This document shows positions 9,501 to 19,446 of a DNA stretch of 64,000 nt, in pieces. Source of the stretch: Microlunatus panaciterrae. Its GTDB lineage: Bacteria; Actinomycetota; Actinomycetes; Propionibacteriales; Propionibacteriaceae. Under the pieces are notes generated by a model. The model was not told the DNA's origin, did not search any database, and was given only the letters and a program-made list of their open reading frames with translations. The DNA lies in the NCBI RefSeq assembly GCF_016907535.1, contig NZ_JAFBCF010000001.1, positions 3,472,001 to 3,536,000 of the forward strand. The letters are read 5' to 3'. The position numbers were made by a program, and so were the translations under genes. How positions within the stretch are numbered: position 1 is the first letter of the stretch; every line of letters begins with the position of its first letter.

Positions 9501-9841
9501 CGGCCAACCCGTCGTCGGCCGGCAGGACCAGCGGTGCCAGGGGGGCCAGCCCAGCGAAGAAGAGCACCGCGAAGAAGAGCACCGCCAGCAAGAGCACCGC
9601 CAGCAAGAGCACGGCCACGACCGGCGTCGCCAGTGGAAGCGCCACCCAGAAGGCCGCCGGGAGCAGGAGCACCGCCAAGAAGAGCCCGGCCAAGAAGAGC
9701 CCGGCCAAGAAGAGCCCGGCCAAGAAGAGCACCGCCCGCAGCACCCTGGGGACCAGCCCGCGCGGCGCCGCCACCGCGGCGACGCCACGGGTGGCGGGCA
9801 AGGCGGGCGACGACAGGAGACCGGCGCGCAAGGCGAGTTGA
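6593..9841 (+). CDS. uvrA: UvrABC excinuclease subunit A with a histone-H1-like C-terminal tail
   Basis: UvrA is the DNA damage-sensing ATPase of nucleotide excision repair. The protein has two ABC modules with Walker [10 protein letters not shown] and GVSGSGKST, two signature motifs LSGGEAQR, and zinc-finger cysteines (CPVCG, CPNEH...CPEC, CENC...CEVC). GTG 6593 gives [14 protein letters not shown], matching the usual actinobacterial N terminus; ATG 6584 is an alternative. The protein is 1082 residues against about 970 for mycobacterial UvrA: after [16 protein letters not shown] come about 110 extra residues rich in Lys, Ala, Ser and Thr, with repeated [10 protein letters not shown] and KKSPA units, probably disordered and DNA- or nucleoid-binding. 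The core appears complete. Confidence 0.96.
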   Translation: MTDRLIVRGAREHNLRNISLDLPRDALIVFTGLSGSGKSSLAFDTIFAEGQRRYVESLSAYARQFLGQMDKPDVDFIEGLSPAVSIDQKSTSRNPRSTVGTITEVYDYLRLLYARAGRPHCPVCGEPISRQSPQQIVDRLMALEPGTRFQVLAPVVRGRKGEYVDLFRQLAGQGFSRARIDGQIHTLTEPPTLDKQKKHSIDVVVDRLAIKPSMKQRLTDSVETALGLTQGVVTIDYVDLDAADPGRERRYSEKMACPNEHDIGIDELEPRAFSFNGPWGACPECSGLGTRMEVDPELVVPDDQKSLSEGAIAPWSSAHVADYFIRLVDALAQSEGFSTEVPWAELPSSAKKTLLHGVGDQVHVRYRNRYGRERSYNARFEGVVSYIERRHAEAETDTSRERFAGYMREVPCTVCRGARLKPTSLAVTVGDRNIAEVSAMSIDEAARFLSGLELSDRERQIAERVLKEINERLRFLLDVGLDYLSLSRPTASLSGGEAQRIRLATQIGSGLVGVLYVLDEPSIGLHQRDNRRLIETLVRLRNLGNTLIVVEHDEDTIRMADWAVDIGPGAGEHGGHVVVSGTVEELLNHPDSLTGAYLSGRRSIPLPATRRPRDPQRAITVHNAVEHNLRDVSVTFPLGQLIAVTGVSGSGKSTLVNSILYTALAKRIYNAREVPGRHRTISGVDQIDKIIHVDQSPIGRTPRSNPATYTGVFDHVRRLFAETPEAKVRGYQPGRFSFNVKGGRCENCTGDGTIKIEMNFLPDVYVPCEVCHGARYNRETLEVHYKGKTIAEVLDMPIEEGLEFFAALPAIARHLRTLVDVGLGYVRLGQSAPTLSGGEAQRVKLASELQKRSTGRTMYVLDEPTTGLHFEDIRKLLGVLGRLVDAGNTVVVIEHNLDVIKTADWLVDMGPEGGSRGGMVVAEGTPEEVSMHPASHTGAFLRPLLDGREVPVGSAQPELLSTSNGAGGKAANPSSAGRTSGARGASPAKKSTAKKSTASKSTASKSTATTGVASGSATQKAAGSRSTAKKSPAKKSPAKKSPAKKSTARSTLGTSPRGAATAATPRVAGKAGDDRRPARKAS
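9552..9735 (+). repeat. 15-bp tandem repeats coding the UvrA tail
   Basis: The tail of uvrA contains in-frame 15-base units. At 9553-9612 they approximate AAGAAGAGCACCGCC, later AGCAAGAGCACCGCC. At about 9673-9735 the unit GCCAAGAAGAGCCCG occurs three times exactly and a fourth time with one change. The units encode [10 protein letters not shown] and KKSPA. The near-identity at DNA level implies recent expansion by slippage or unequal exchange. Confidence 0.85.
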
Positions 9842-9913
9842 CGTTTCCAGCCTGGTCAGTTCCAACAGCTGAGACGGGATGAACCTCGGCCTGCTCGGCG
9901 TCGTCCCGTCAGT

Positions 9914-9933
9914 GGGAACCAACGGTGGTTCCC
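9914..9933 (+). terminator. Terminator hairpin after uvrA
   Basis: GGGAACCA (9914-9921) and TGGTTCCC (9926-9933) form a perfect 8-bp stem with a 4-base loop. A second stem just before it pairs GACGGGA (9873-9879) with TCCCGTC (9904-9910). Both lie between uvrA and the Rieske gene. There is no T-tract, as is common in high-GC genomes. Confidence 0.65.
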
Positions 9934-9975
9934 GGTCGTGAACCCAACAAGCGTGCCCGCCGACAGGAGAACCCC

Positions 9976-10410
9976 GTGTCCAAACCCGCTGGTCCCACCC
10001 GCCGCACTGTGCTGAAGTCCGCCGGCCTGGTTGCACTGGCCGGCACCGGTGCCGCCGCCCTCGGCGCCTGTACAACCGAGAGCCGGATCACCTCCCCGTC
10101 CGCCGCCAAGACCACCGGCGCCGGCGCGCGGGTCGCCAAGGCCGACGTACCGGAGGGCGGTGGTGTCATCCTGCCCGATGCGGACTATGTGGTCACCCAG
10201 CCGGCGGCCGGCCAGTTCAAGGCGTTCAGCAAGATCTGTACGCACGCGGGCTGCCCGGTTGGGCAGATCCAGAACGCCGAGATCATCTGCCCCTGCCACG
10301 GCAGCCACTTCTCGATCACCGACGGGTCACCGGTCAGCGGACCGGCCCAGAAGGCCCTGCCGGCGGCGAAGGTGACCGTGTCCGGTGCGGACCTGGTGAT
10401 CAGCGGGTAG
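9976..10410 (+). CDS. Tat-exported Rieske [2Fe-2S] lipoprotein
   Basis: A 144-residue protein with a twin-arginine signal (RRTVLK, residues 9-14), a hydrophobic stretch and a lipobox LGAC with Cys32, so it is probably exported folded and anchored as a lipoprotein. The C-terminal Rieske domain has CTHAGC (Cys88, His90) and CPCHGSHF (Cys105, His108), the full set of cluster ligands plus the disulfide cysteines 93 and 107. It would transfer electrons at the outer face of the membrane; the partner is unknown and no cytochrome gene adjoins it. GTG 9976 is chosen because AGGAGA lies six bases upstream. In Streptomyces a similar small Rieske gene also lies between uvrA and uvrC. Confidence 0.9.
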   Translation: MSKPAGPTRRTVLKSAGLVALAGTGAAALGACTTESRITSPSAAKTTGAGARVAKADVPEGGGVILPDADYVVTQPAAGQFKAFSKICTHAGCPVGQIQNAEIICPCHGSHFSITDGSPVSGPAQKALPAAKVTVSGADLVISG

Positions 10411-10448
10411 CAGTCGGGCCTGGGCCGGGCACTGTCGGTCGGCCCACC

Positions 10449-10454
10449 TAGTCT
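10449..10454 (+). promoter_or_regulatory. -10 element of leaderless uvrC
   Basis: TAGTCT ends six bases before the uvrC GTG start, and there is no ribosome-binding site between them. Confidence 0.5.
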
Positions 10455-10460
10455 GGTGCA

Positions 10461-12464
10461 GTGGCCGACCCCTCCTCCTACCGTCCCGCGCCGGGAGCCA
10501 TTCCGACAGCGCCGGGCGTCTACCGCTTCTTCGACCAGCATGGCCGGGTCATCTACGTCGGCAAAGCCAAGAGCCTGCGCTCGCGGCTGAACTCCTACTT
10601 CGCCGACCTGAGCAACCTGCACTCGCGCACTCAGTCGATGGTGCTGACGGCGGCCAAGGTCGACTGGACGGTGGTGCAGACCGAGGTCGAGGCGCTGCAG
10701 CTCGAATACTCCTGGATCAAGGAGTTCGACCCGCGGTTCAACGTCAAGTACCGCGACGACAAGTCCTACCCGTGGCTGGCCGTCACCCTGGCGGAGGAGT
10801 TCCCCCGGGTGATGGTCGGCCGCGGCCCCAAGCGCAAGGGCAACCGGTACTTCGGGCCCTACTCGCACGCCTGGGCGATCCGGGAGACGGTCGACCTGCT
10901 GCTTCGGGTGTTCCCAATGCGTTCCTGCACCAAGGGCGTGTTCAAGCACGCCAAGCAGATCGACCGGCCGTGCCTGCTGGGCTACATCGGCAAGTGCTCC
11001 GCCCCCTGCGTAGGCCGGGTCAGCGCCGATGAGCACCGGGCGATCGTCGAGGACTTCTGCCGCTTCATGGCCGGCCAGACTGCTCCGATGCTGCGACGGC
11101 TGGAGAACGAGATGAAGGCGGCCAGCGCCAGCCTCGAGTTCGAGCGCGCAGCCCGGCTGCGCGACGACATCGGTGCGCTGCAGCAGGCGATGGAGAAGAA
11201 CGCCATCGTGCTGCGGGACGGCACCGACGCCGACGTGGTCGCCCTGGCCGAGGATCCGCTGGAGGTGGCGATCCAGATCTTCCACGTCCGCGGGGGCCGG
11301 GTCCGCGGCGAGCGGGGCTGGGTCGCCGACCGGGTCGACGATGCCGACACCGGTGAGCTGCTGGAGAAGTTCCTGGTCCAGCTGTACGCCGAGCAGCTGT
11401 ACGCCGAGGGCGACCCCGAACCGCCGGAGGCCGCGTCCATCCCGCGGGAGATCCTGGTACCCGCCGAACCCTCCTCGGTGGAGACCCTCACCCGGATGCT
11501 CAGCGACCGGCGCGGCTCCCAGGTCGCCATCCGGGTCCCGCAGCGGGGAGACAAGAAGGTGCTGATGGAGACGGTGTCGCGCAACGCCCAGGAGGCGCTG
11601 ATCCGGCACAAGACCAGCCGGGCCGGCGACCTGTCCACCCGCAACCGCGCCCTGGAGGAGATCCAGCAGGCGCTCGACCTGCCGACCGCGCCGCTGCGGA
11701 TCGAATGTTTCGACATCTCCAACCTGCAGGGCACCGAGGTGGTGGCCTCGATGGTCGTGTTCGAGGACGGGCTGCCGCGCAAGGGGGAGTACCGCCGGTT
11801 CGTCATCCGCGGTGTGGAGGGGCAGAACGACGTCGCCTCGATGCACGAGGTGATCACCCGCCGGTTCCGTCGGCTGCTGGACGACCGTGCCGCCGCCGCC
11901 CCGGTCGACGGCGAGGGTCCGCTGCTGGTCGACCCGACCACCGGTGCTCCGCGCCGGTTCGCGTACACGCCCAGTCTGGTGGTCGTCGACGGAGGTCCGC
12001 CGCAGGTGGCGGCCGCCGCCCAGGCCATGCTCGAGCTGGGGATCGACGACGTGGCGCTCTGCGGGCTGGCCAAGCGGCTCGAAGAGGTCTGGCTGCCTGA
12101 CACCGACGAACCGGTGATCATGCCCCGCACCAGCGAGGGGCTCTACCTGCTGCAACGGCTGCGGGACGAGGCCCACCGGTTCGCCATCACCCACCACCGG
12201 TCCCGGCGTAGCAAGTCGATGGTCGAGTCGTTGCTGGACCAGGTGCCGGGTCTCGGCGAGGTGCGGCGCAAGGCACTGCTGGCTCACTTCGGCTCCCTGA
12301 AGAAGCTCCGTGCGGCCACCGTTGAGGAGATCGCCGACGTGCCCGGGTTCGGGTTGAAGACCGCGTTGGCCATCAAGTCGGCGTTGCAGCAGAAGCCGGA
12401 AGGGGAGTCGATCAACACCGCCACCGGAGAGGTGCTCGGCGGCGTAGACAACCGGGCGGGATAA
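10461..12464 (+). CDS. uvrC: UvrABC excinuclease subunit C
   Basis: The 667-residue nuclease subunit makes both incisions in nucleotide excision repair. In order it has an N-terminal GIY-YIG domain (GVYRFF...[13 protein letters not shown], about residues 15-95), a cysteine-containing segment ([13 protein letters not shown]), a UVR/coiled-coil region around 205-240, an RNase H-like nuclease domain with [10 protein letters not shown] and VVDGG, and C-terminal helix-hairpin-helix motifs ([16 protein letters not shown] and VPGFGLKTA). Length and domains are complete. GTG is the start. The stop codon overlaps the -10 of rapZ, eight bases upstream of the rapZ start. Confidence 0.97.
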   Translation: MADPSSYRPAPGAIPTAPGVYRFFDQHGRVIYVGKAKSLRSRLNSYFADLSNLHSRTQSMVLTAAKVDWTVVQTEVEALQLEYSWIKEFDPRFNVKYRDDKSYPWLAVTLAEEFPRVMVGRGPKRKGNRYFGPYSHAWAIRETVDLLLRVFPMRSCTKGVFKHAKQIDRPCLLGYIGKCSAPCVGRVSADEHRAIVEDFCRFMAGQTAPMLRRLENEMKAASASLEFERAARLRDDIGALQQAMEKNAIVLRDGTDADVVALAEDPLEVAIQIFHVRGGRVRGERGWVADRVDDADTGELLEKFLVQLYAEQLYAEGDPEPPEAASIPREILVPAEPSSVETLTRMLSDRRGSQVAIRVPQRGDKKVLMETVSRNAQEALIRHKTSRAGDLSTRNRALEEIQQALDLPTAPLRIECFDISNLQGTEVVASMVVFEDGLPRKGEYRRFVIRGVEGQNDVASMHEVITRRFRRLLDDRAAAAPVDGEGPLLVDPTTGAPRRFAYTPSLVVVDGGPPQVAAAAQAMLELGIDDVALCGLAKRLEEVWLPDTDEPVIMPRTSEGLYLLQRLRDEAHRFAITHHRSRRSKSMVESLLDQVPGLGEVRRKALLAHFGSLKKLRAATVEEIADVPGFGLKTALAIKSALQQKPEGESINTATGEVLGGVDNRAG

Positions 12465-12465
12465 T
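12460..12465 (+). promoter_or_regulatory. -10 element of leaderless rapZ, overlapping the uvrC stop codon
   Basis: GATAAT, one mismatch from TATAAT, contains the TAA stop of uvrC (12462-12464) and ends six bases before the rapZ GTG. It suggests that rapZ-yvcK can be transcribed separately from uvrC as a leaderless message. Confidence 0.5.
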
Positions 12466-12471
12466 GGCCGG

Positions 12472-13362
12472 GTGAGCACCGAGCAGCCTGCGACCCCTGA
12501 AGCACCGGAGCCCTTCCGGCTGGTGGTGCTGACCGGCATGTCAGGCGCCGGCCGCAGCACCGCAGCCAACGCGCTGGAGGACCTGGGCTGGTATGTGATC
12601 GACAACCTGCCGCCGAGCGTGCTGCCGCAGGTCTGCGCGCTGGCGCAGCAGTCCGAGATCAGCCGGCTGGCCGTCGTCCTGGACGTGCGGACCCGGACCT
12701 TCTTCGAACAGCTGCCCACCATGTTCACCGACCTGAACGCGGTCGGCACCCTGCCCGAGATCCTCTACCTCGAGGCGAGCGACGACGTGATCGTCCGTCG
12801 GCAGGAGTCGGTCCGCCGACCGCACCCGCTGCAGGGCGACGGCCGGCTGCTCGACGGCATCCTCCGTGAGCGGGAGACGCTGGCCACGCTCCGCGCCGCG
12901 GCCGACCTGGTGATCGACACCTCGTCCCTCAATGTGCACCAGCTCACCTCCCGGGTCGCCCATGCCTACGGCGGACCGGACAACGACCAGCTCCGGGTCA
13001 CCCTCGTCTCGTTCGGCTTCAAGAACGGCATCCCGGTCGACGCCGACCTGGTGGTGGACGTGCGCTTCCTGCCCAACCCGCACTGGGTGCCGGAGCTGCG
13101 CCCGCTCACCGGGCTGACCCAGCCGGTCAGCGACTACGTGCTCGGACAGAAGGGCGCCGAGGAGTTCCTCGACCGGCTGCAGGACCTGTTGAATGTGATG
13201 GCCGGCGGCTACATCACCGAGGGCAAGCGGTTCGCCACCATCGCCATCGGGTGCACCGGCGGCAAGCACCGGAGCACGGCGATGGCGGAGGAGTTCGGCC
13301 GCCGGCTCCGTGCCCAGGGGATGGCCACCAAGGTGCTGCACCGCGACGTGGGCCGGGAATGA
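12472..13362 (+). CDS. rapZ: RNase adapter/nucleotide-binding protein RapZ (YvcJ family)
   Basis: A 296-residue P-loop protein. The Walker A motif GMSGAGRST follows the N terminus, then the family-typical GWYVIDNLPPSVLP, and the conserved C-terminal domain contains GFKNGIP, VRFLPNPHW, YVLGQ and GCTGGKHRS. In E. coli RapZ guides RNase E to GlmZ and controls amino-sugar synthesis; actinobacterial homologues have an unclear role but are always found with yvcK and whiA, as here. The start is GTG. The last codons overlap yvcK (ATGA). Confidence 0.94.
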   Translation: MSTEQPATPEAPEPFRLVVLTGMSGAGRSTAANALEDLGWYVIDNLPPSVLPQVCALAQQSEISRLAVVLDVRTRTFFEQLPTMFTDLNAVGTLPEILYLEASDDVIVRRQESVRRPHPLQGDGRLLDGILRERETLATLRAAADLVIDTSSLNVHQLTSRVAHAYGGPDNDQLRVTLVSFGFKNGIPVDADLVVDVRFLPNPHWVPELRPLTGLTQPVSDYVLGQKGAEEFLDRLQDLLNVMAGGYITEGKRFATIAIGCTGGKHRSTAMAEEFGRRLRAQGMATKVLHRDVGRE

Positions 13363-14339
13363 GCTCGGCGCTGTCGCTGCCGGGGGGGCTGACGATCAAC
13401 CCGCGACTGCCGGCGGTGGTCGCCTTCGGCGGTGGGCACGGGCTGTACGCCAACCTGACCGCCCTACGTCGCGTCACCGACCAGCTGACGGCGGTGGTGA
13501 CGGTGGCCGACGACGGCGGCTCCTCCGGCCGGCTCCGCGACGAGCTGGACTGTCTCCCGCCCGGCGACCTGCGGATGGCACTGGCGGCGCTGTGCGGCGA
13601 CGACGAGTCCGGCCGGACCTGGGCTGAGGTGCTGCAGTACCGCTTCCGCGGTACCGGCCCGCTGAGCGGTCACGCGATCGGCAACCTGCTGATCGCCGGG
13701 CTGTGGGAACGGCTGGGCGACCCGGTCGCCGGGCTGGACATGGTGGCCTCCCTGCTCGGCGCCCGTGGTCGGGTGCTGCCGATGTCGTCTGTGCCGCTGG
13801 AGATCGAGGCCGAGGTGATCGGGCTGGACCCGATGCTGCCGGACGAGATCTCCTCCATCCGCGGCCAGGCGCAGGTGGCCAAGACGACCGGCGAGGTCCG
13901 CGCCGTACGGCTGCATCCGCATGATCCGCCGGCCTGCCCGGAGTCGGTCGAGGTGGTGCTGGCGGCCGACTGGGTCATCCTGGGCCCCGGCTCCTGGTTC
14001 ACCTCGGTCATCCCGCACCTGCTGGTGCCGGAGCTCGCCGCCGCCGTCAGCAGCACCCCCGCCCGGCGGTTGCTCACCCTCAACCTGGAGCCCGCCGGCG
14101 AGACCGAAGGCTTCACCGCGGCCCGGCATATCGAGCTGCTGGCCGAGCACGCGCCCCGGCTGCGGCTGGACGTGGTCCTTGCCGATGCGCGGTTCGCCGC
14201 CGAGGACAGGCACCTGAAATCCTACGCCGCCTCACTCGGTGCCGAGCTGGTCGTCGCCGACTTGGCAGCCCGGGACGGCTCGCCGCGCCACGACCCGCTG
14301 CGGCTGGCGTCCGCCTACGCGGAGATCTTCGACAGCTGA
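13359..14339 (+). CDS. yvcK: YvcK/CofD-like UDP-GlcNAc-binding protein (gluconeogenesis factor)
   Basis: A 326-residue CofD-fold protein. It shows the family motifs VAFGGGHGL near the N terminus, VTVADDGGSSGRLR, GDLRMAL and GNLLIAGL, and LGPGSWFTSVIPHLLVP in the second half. Homologues bind UDP-sugars and link central metabolism to cell-wall synthesis; in mycobacteria the orthologue is CuvA. ATG 13359 overlaps the rapZ stop, so the two are translationally coupled. Confidence 0.93.
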   Translation: MSSALSLPGGLTINPRLPAVVAFGGGHGLYANLTALRRVTDQLTAVVTVADDGGSSGRLRDELDCLPPGDLRMALAALCGDDESGRTWAEVLQYRFRGTGPLSGHAIGNLLIAGLWERLGDPVAGLDMVASLLGARGRVLPMSSVPLEIEAEVIGLDPMLPDEISSIRGQAQVAKTTGEVRAVRLHPHDPPACPESVEVVLAADWVILGPGSWFTSVIPHLLVPELAAAVSSTPARRLLTLNLEPAGETEGFTAARHIELLAEHAPRLRLDVVLADARFAAEDRHLKSYAASLGAELVVADLAARDGSPRHDPLRLASAYAEIFDS

Positions 14340-14424
14340 CCACAGAGTCTTAGCCGGCCCGGGCCGGAGGCGGATTTCCGGGGCTGATGGGCTATCCGGC
14401 GGGTGAGCGTGGCATCATGCAGCA

Positions 14425-15411
14425 ATGGCGATGACGGCGCAGGTGAAGGCAGAACTGGCGACGATCAAGGTCACCAAGCCCAGCTGTCGGAAGGCGGAGG
14501 TGGCTGCGACGCTCCGGTTCGCGGGCGGCCTGCACATCGTCAGCGGCCGGATCGTGATCGAGGCCGAGCTGGACACCGGTGCCGCCGCCAGGCGGCTGCG
14601 GACCGAGATCGCCGACGTGTTCGGTCATCCCAGCGACCTGGTCATCGTCAACGGCTCCGGCCTGCGGCGCGGCACCCGCTACATCGTCCGGGTGATCAAG
14701 GAGGGTGAGGCGCTGGCCCGGCAGACCGGGCTGATCGACTCCCGTGGTCGGCCCGCCCGGGGACTCCCGGCCCAGGTCGTCAGCGGCGGCCTGGACGAGT
14801 GCGTGTCCGCCTGGCGCGGAGCCTTCCTGGCCCACGGTTCGCTGACCGAACCGGGCCGCTCGATGGCCCTCGAGGTTACCTGCCCCGGCCCGGAGGCGGC
14901 GCTGGCCCTGGTGGGCGCGGCCCGGCGACTCGGCATCAGCGCCAAGGCGCGCGAGGTCCGCAACGTCGACCGGGTCGTCATCCGCGACGGGGACGCGATC
15001 GGCCAGCTGCTGACGAGGCTGGGCGCGCACGAGTCCCTCCTCGCCTGGGAGGAGCGCCGGATGCGGCGGGAGGTCCGTGCCTCGGCCAACCGGCTGGCGA
15101 ACTTCGACGACGCCAACCTGCGCCGCTCGGCACGGGCCGCGGTGGCCGCAGGGGCCCGGGTGGAGCGTGCTCTGGAGATCCTCGGCGACCAGGTGCCGGA
15201 CCACCTCAAGGCGGCCGGGCTGCTCCGGATCGAGAACAAGCAGGCCAGCCTGGAGGAGCTCGGCCAGCTGCACAACCCGCAGCTGACCAAGGATGCCGTC
15301 GCCGGCCGGATCCGCCGGCTGTTGGCCACGGCCGACAAACGGGCCGCCGAGCTCGGCATCCCCAACACCGAGGCCAACCTCAGCCCGGACATGCTCGAGG
15401 ACGCCGAATAG
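14425..15411 (+). CDS. whiA: Sporulation/division regulator WhiA
   Basis: A 328-residue WhiA protein, combining an N-terminal degenerate LAGLIDADG homing-endonuclease domain (about 15-190) with a C-terminal helix-turn-helix domain (the last 90 residues, with [24 protein letters not shown]). In Streptomyces WhiA acts with WhiB to start septation; it is conserved even in non-sporulating actinobacteria. The ATG has no clear Shine-Dalgarno site; a weak CATCAT -10 ends six bases before it, so a leaderless transcript is possible. Confidence 0.95.
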   Translation: MAMTAQVKAELATIKVTKPSCRKAEVAATLRFAGGLHIVSGRIVIEAELDTGAAARRLRTEIADVFGHPSDLVIVNGSGLRRGTRYIVRVIKEGEALARQTGLIDSRGRPARGLPAQVVSGGLDECVSAWRGAFLAHGSLTEPGRSMALEVTCPGPEAALALVGAARRLGISAKAREVRNVDRVVIRDGDAIGQLLTRLGAHESLLAWEERRMRREVRASANRLANFDDANLRRSARAAVAAGARVERALEILGDQVPDHLKAAGLLRIENKQASLEELGQLHNPQLTKDAVAGRIRRLLATADKRAAELGIPNTEANLSPDMLEDAE

Positions 15412-15468
15412 CCGGCGGCCGGCCCCGGCACTGAGACCAGCGTCGGCCTGGTCTGGGCTGCGTACCAC

Positions 15469-15489
15469 CGCTAGGTCCGGTACCTAGCG
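15469..15489 (+). terminator. Palindromic hairpin between whiA and gap
   Basis: CGCTAGGT (15469-15476) and ACCTAGCG (15482-15489) form a perfect 8-bp stem with a 5-base loop. A second stem, GACCAG...CTGGTC, lies just upstream. The pair may terminate whiA transcription or form a regulatory site in the gap leader; the sequence does not decide between these. Confidence 0.5.
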
Positions 15490-15549
15490 CAGAACGCGAA
15501 GTTCGTTACTGTGGGTAGTGTCCGAAACGACTTCGAGAATTGCCCCTGA

Positions 15550-16575
<1,026 letters not shown>

Positions 16576-16586
16576 TCTCCTCCGCT

Positions 16587-16636
16587 GACCCGTCACGCCT
16601 CTCGAACGCCTCGGCCGACGAGAAGGGTGACGGGTC
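16587..16636 (+). terminator. Strong hairpin between gap and pgk
   Basis: GACCCGTCAC (16587-16596) and GTGACGGGTC (16627-16636) form a perfect 10-bp stem, extended inside by TCTCG (16600-16604) with CGAGA (16619-16623). There is no T-tract. It may be a partial terminator or a processing/stability element that sets gap expression apart from pgk and tpiA. Confidence 0.7.
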
Positions 16637-16672
16637 GGTGCATGGAATCACTCACGTGAGAAAGGCAGACCG

Positions 16673-17878
16673 ATGAAGTCCGTTTCCGACCTTGGTGACC
16701 TGCGCGGCAAGAGGGTCCTGATCCGCTGTGACCTGAACGTGCCGCTGGACGGCCAGACGATCACCGACGACGGCCGCATCCGCGCCTCGTTGCCAACCCT
16801 CAACCAGCTGCGCGAGGCGGGCGCCCGAATCGTGGTGCTGGCGCACCTCGGTCGCCCGAAGGGCAAGGTCAAGCCGGAGTTCTCGCTGGCCCCCGCCGCC
16901 AGCCGGCTGTCCGAGCTGCTGGGGGTCCCGGTCACGCTGGCCGAGGATGTTGTCGGCCCGTCGGCGCAGGCTGTCGTCGCGGGTCTCGGCGACGGTGACG
17001 TGGCCATGCTGGAGAACGTCCGGTTCGAGCCAGGTGAGGAGTCGAAGGACGAAGCGGAGCGCGGCGCCCTGGCCGACCGGTACGCCGCCCTCGGCGACTT
17101 CTTCGTCTCCGACGGGTTCGGTGTGGTGCACCGCAAGCAGGCGTCGGTCTATGATCTCGCCTCCCGGCTGCCGAGCGCGGCCGGCAGCCTGGTCAAGGCC
17201 GAGGTGGAGGTGCTCCGGCAGCTCACCGAGTCGCCGAAGCGCCCGTACGTCGTCGTTCTCGGTGGCGCCAAGGTGTCCGACAAGCTGGCCGTCATCGCCA
17301 ACCTGATCAAGACCGCCGACACCCTGGTGATCGGCGGTGGCATGGTGTTCACCTTCCTTGCCGCACAGGGGTACGAGGTGGGCAAGAGCCTGCTGGAGGC
17401 GGACCAGATCGAGGCCGTCAAGGGCTACCTCAACGAGGCTGCCTCGGGCGGCAAGCAGATCGTGCTGCCGTCCGACATCGTGGTGGCCCCGGAGTTCAAG
17501 GCCGACGCGCCGGCCACCGTCGTCGCTGCGGACGCGATGCCCGCCGACCAGCTCGGCCTGGACATCGGCCCGGAGTCGGCCAAGGTCTTCGCTGCGGTGA
17601 TCAGCTCGGCTCACACCGTGTTCTGGAACGGTCCGATGGGGGTGGCCGAGATGGAGCAGTTCGCCGCCGGGACCCGGGCGGTCGCCCAGGCGCTGACCGA
17701 GGTCGACGGGCTGTCCGTCGTCGGCGGCGGCGACTCGGCCGCGGCGGTCCGCGACCTCGGCTTCGCCGATGACGACTTCGGCCACATCTCCACCGGTGGC
17801 GGCGCCAGCCTGGAGTACCTGGAGGGCAAGACCCTGCCAGGCCTTGAAGTACTCGAAACCAACCCACAGGAGTCCTGA
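16673..17878 (+). CDS. pgk: Phosphoglycerate kinase
   Basis: A 401-residue kinase that makes ATP from 1,3-bisphosphoglycerate. It has the N-terminal signature [13 protein letters not shown] (family RVDFNVP, with Cys in place of Asp/Phe variants), substrate-binding HLGRPKG, and in the C-terminal domain [19 protein letters not shown] and GGGDSAAAV. The length is standard. A GAAAGG site precedes the ATG. Only two bases separate its stop from the tpiA start. Confidence 0.97.
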   Translation: MKSVSDLGDLRGKRVLIRCDLNVPLDGQTITDDGRIRASLPTLNQLREAGARIVVLAHLGRPKGKVKPEFSLAPAASRLSELLGVPVTLAEDVVGPSAQAVVAGLGDGDVAMLENVRFEPGEESKDEAERGALADRYAALGDFFVSDGFGVVHRKQASVYDLASRLPSAAGSLVKAEVEVLRQLTESPKRPYVVVLGGAKVSDKLAVIANLIKTADTLVIGGGMVFTFLAAQGYEVGKSLLEADQIEAVKGYLNEAASGGKQIVLPSDIVVAPEFKADAPATVVAADAMPADQLGLDIGPESAKVFAAVISSAHTVFWNGPMGVAEMEQFAAGTRAVAQALTEVDGLSVVGGGDSAAAVRDLGFADDDFGHISTGGGASLEYLEGKTLPGLEVLETNPQES

Positions 17879-17880
17879 TC

Positions 17881-18690
17881 GTGGCCAGCAAGACCCCCGG
17901 CCAGAGCCGCAAGCCGCTGATGGCCGGCAACTGGAAGATGAACCTCAACCACGTCGAGGCCGTCGGCCTGGTGCAGAAGCTGACCTGGACCCTGGACGAC
18001 AAGCGGCACGACCCGGAGAAGTCCGAGGTGGTCGTGCTGCCTCCGTTCACCGACCTCCGGACCGTGCAGACCCTGGTCGAGGGCGACCGGCTCACCCTCG
18101 GCTACGGCGCCCAGGACGTCTCGGCCCACGACAACGGCGCCTACACCGGCGAGATCTCGGTCGAGATGCTGGCCAAGCTCAACTGCAGCTATGTCGCGGT
18201 CGGGCACTCCGAGCGGCGGCAGTATCACGCCGAGGACGATGCGCTGGTCAACGCCAAGACCGCCAAGGCGCTGAGTGGGGGCATCACCCCCATCGTCTGT
18301 GTCGGCGAGGGTCTGGACGTCCGGCAGGCAGGTCAGCAGGTGCCGTACACGCTGTCTCAGGTCGACGGCGCGCTGGCCGGTCTCACGGCCGAGCAGGTGG
18401 CTGCCCTGGTGATCGCCTATGAGCCCGTCTGGGCCATCGGCACCGGTGAGGTGGCCACCCCCGAGGACGCCCAGGAGGTCTGCTCGGCCATCCGCTCCCG
18501 GCTGTCCGAGGTGCACGGTGCCGACGTCGCCGACAAGGTGCGGATCCTCTACGGCGGTTCGGTGAAGTCGAACAACGTGGCCTCGATCATGGCTCAGCCG
18601 GATGTCGACGGCTGCCTGGTCGGGGGTGCCAGCCTGCAGGTGGAGGAGTTCGCCGCGATCGCACGGTTCTACGATCTGCCCGCCCTCTGA
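17881..18690 (+). CDS. tpiA: Triosephosphate isomerase
   Basis: A 269-residue TIM-barrel enzyme interconverting dihydroxyacetone phosphate and glyceraldehyde 3-phosphate. Active-site residues are Lys19 (GNWKMN), His109 (VGHSERR) and Glu181 ([11 protein letters not shown]), with the phosphate-binding YGGSVKSNN near the C terminus. A short N-terminal extension (about 12 residues) precedes the usual start. The GTG follows the pgk stop directly, so it is co-transcribed with pgk. Confidence 0.97.
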   Translation: MASKTPGQSRKPLMAGNWKMNLNHVEAVGLVQKLTWTLDDKRHDPEKSEVVVLPPFTDLRTVQTLVEGDRLTLGYGAQDVSAHDNGAYTGEISVEMLAKLNCSYVAVGHSERRQYHAEDDALVNAKTAKALSGGITPIVCVGEGLDVRQAGQQVPYTLSQVDGALAGLTAEQVAALVIAYEPVWAIGTGEVATPEDAQEVCSAIRSRLSEVHGADVADKVRILYGGSVKSNNVASIMAQPDVDGCLVGGASLQVEEFAAIARFYDLPAL

Positions 18691-18720
18691 GGTGAGTTCT
18701 CGCGGCGCGACGGTGTGAGT

Positions 18721-18726
18721 TAGGCT
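18721..18726 (+). promoter_or_regulatory. -10 element of leaderless secG
   Basis: TAGGCT ends six bases before GTG 18733 and there is no Shine-Dalgarno sequence. It supports GTG 18733 over the internal ATG 18778 as the secG start. Confidence 0.5.
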
Positions 18727-18732
18727 ACGTCA

Positions 18733-19023
18733 GTGGATTTTGCGCTCGTTTACCTCACCCCTCTGTTGGTGCCGATGATGTCGGCGCCGATCACGGTGTT
18801 CTCGATCCTGCTGCTCGTCACCAGCGTCGCCCTGGCCCTGGCGGTGCTGCTGCACAAGGGTCGTGGCGGTGGTCTGTCCGACCTCTTCGGCGGCGGCATC
18901 TCGTCGTCCATGGGCGGGTCGTCGGTGGCTGAGCGCAACCTTGACCGGCTGACGATCATCGTCTCGGTGGTGTGGCTCGCCTGCATCGTGGCGTTGGGCC
19001 TGTTGTACAAGCTGCAGGCGTAG
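18733..19023 (+). CDS. secG: Preprotein translocase subunit SecG
   Basis: A 96-residue membrane protein with two hydrophobic helices (about 17-40 and 73-93) flanking the conserved KGRGGGLSDLFGGG loop, the hallmark of SecG. It assists the SecYE channel during protein export. The gene position after tpiA and before rbpA/pgl is the same as in mycobacteria. The N terminus is about 15 residues longer than usual if GTG 18733 is used. Confidence 0.93.
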   Translation: MDFALVYLTPLLVPMMSAPITVFSILLLVTSVALALAVLLHKGRGGGLSDLFGGGISSSMGGSSVAERNLDRLTIIVSVVWLACIVALGLLYKLQA

Positions 19024-19035
19024 TCTGCACACACT

Positions 19036-19051
19036 CGAACGCTCGCGTTCG
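19036..19051 (+). terminator. Small hairpin between secG and rbpA
   Basis: CGAACG (19036-19041) and CGTTCG (19046-19051) form a 6-bp stem with loop CTCG. It is probably a weak terminator or mRNA 5' stabiliser for rbpA. Confidence 0.4.
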
Positions 19052-19081
19052 CACTCTACGAAGGACAAGGGAGAACTAATC

Positions 19082-19438
19082 GTGGCTGGTGGAAGTGCCA
19101 TTCGTGGCAGCCGGGTCGGCGCTGGGCCGATGGGGGAGGCTGAACGCGGCGATGCGGCGCCTCGACTGTACGTGTCGTACTTCTGTTCGCAAGGGCACGA
19201 GACCAAGCCGGCCTTTGCCGCCGACGCGCAGGTGCCCGACACCTGGGACTGTCCCCGCTGCGGGCTGCCGGCCAACCTCGACTCCAAGAACCCGCCGCCG
19301 CCGCCGCGGATCGAGCCGTACAAGACCCACCTGGCGTACGTGAAGGAGCGGCGGACCGACAAGGAAGCCGACGACATCCTCAGCGAGGCTCTGCAGGCGC
19401 TGCGGGACCGCCGCGCCCGCGGCGAGGTCATCTACTGA
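19082..19438 (+). CDS. rbpA: RNA polymerase-binding protein RbpA
   Basis: A 118-residue actinobacteria-specific transcription factor that binds the primary sigma factor and stabilises the open promoter complex. The N terminus has the typical AIRGSRVGAG; the middle carries the zinc-binding CSQGHE...CPRCG as in Streptomyces RbpA; the C terminus holds the sigma-interaction segment KTHLAYVKERRTDKEADDILSEAL-type helices. AAGGGAGAA precedes the GTG. It converges with pgl through a large shared hairpin. Confidence 0.93.
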   Translation: MAGGSAIRGSRVGAGPMGEAERGDAAPRLYVSYFCSQGHETKPAFAADAQVPDTWDCPRCGLPANLDSKNPPPPPRIEPYKTHLAYVKERRTDKEADDILSEALQALRDRRARGEVIY

Positions 19439-19446
19439 TCGCCCCC

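Noticed and set aside
9552-9735. CRISPR or transposon-end repeats in the uvrA tail
   Set aside because: The 15-base units are in frame, have no spacers and encode a Lys-rich tail; they are coding microsatellite-like repeats.
10185-12749. 854-codon minus-strand frame opposite uvrC
   Set aside because: uvrC on the plus strand has all its domains; the opposite frame is a shadow without any family motif.
19036-19051. SOS-like box CGAAC...GTTCG before rbpA
   Set aside because: The spacer between half-sites is six bases, not the four needed for a LexA box; it is better read as a small hairpin.
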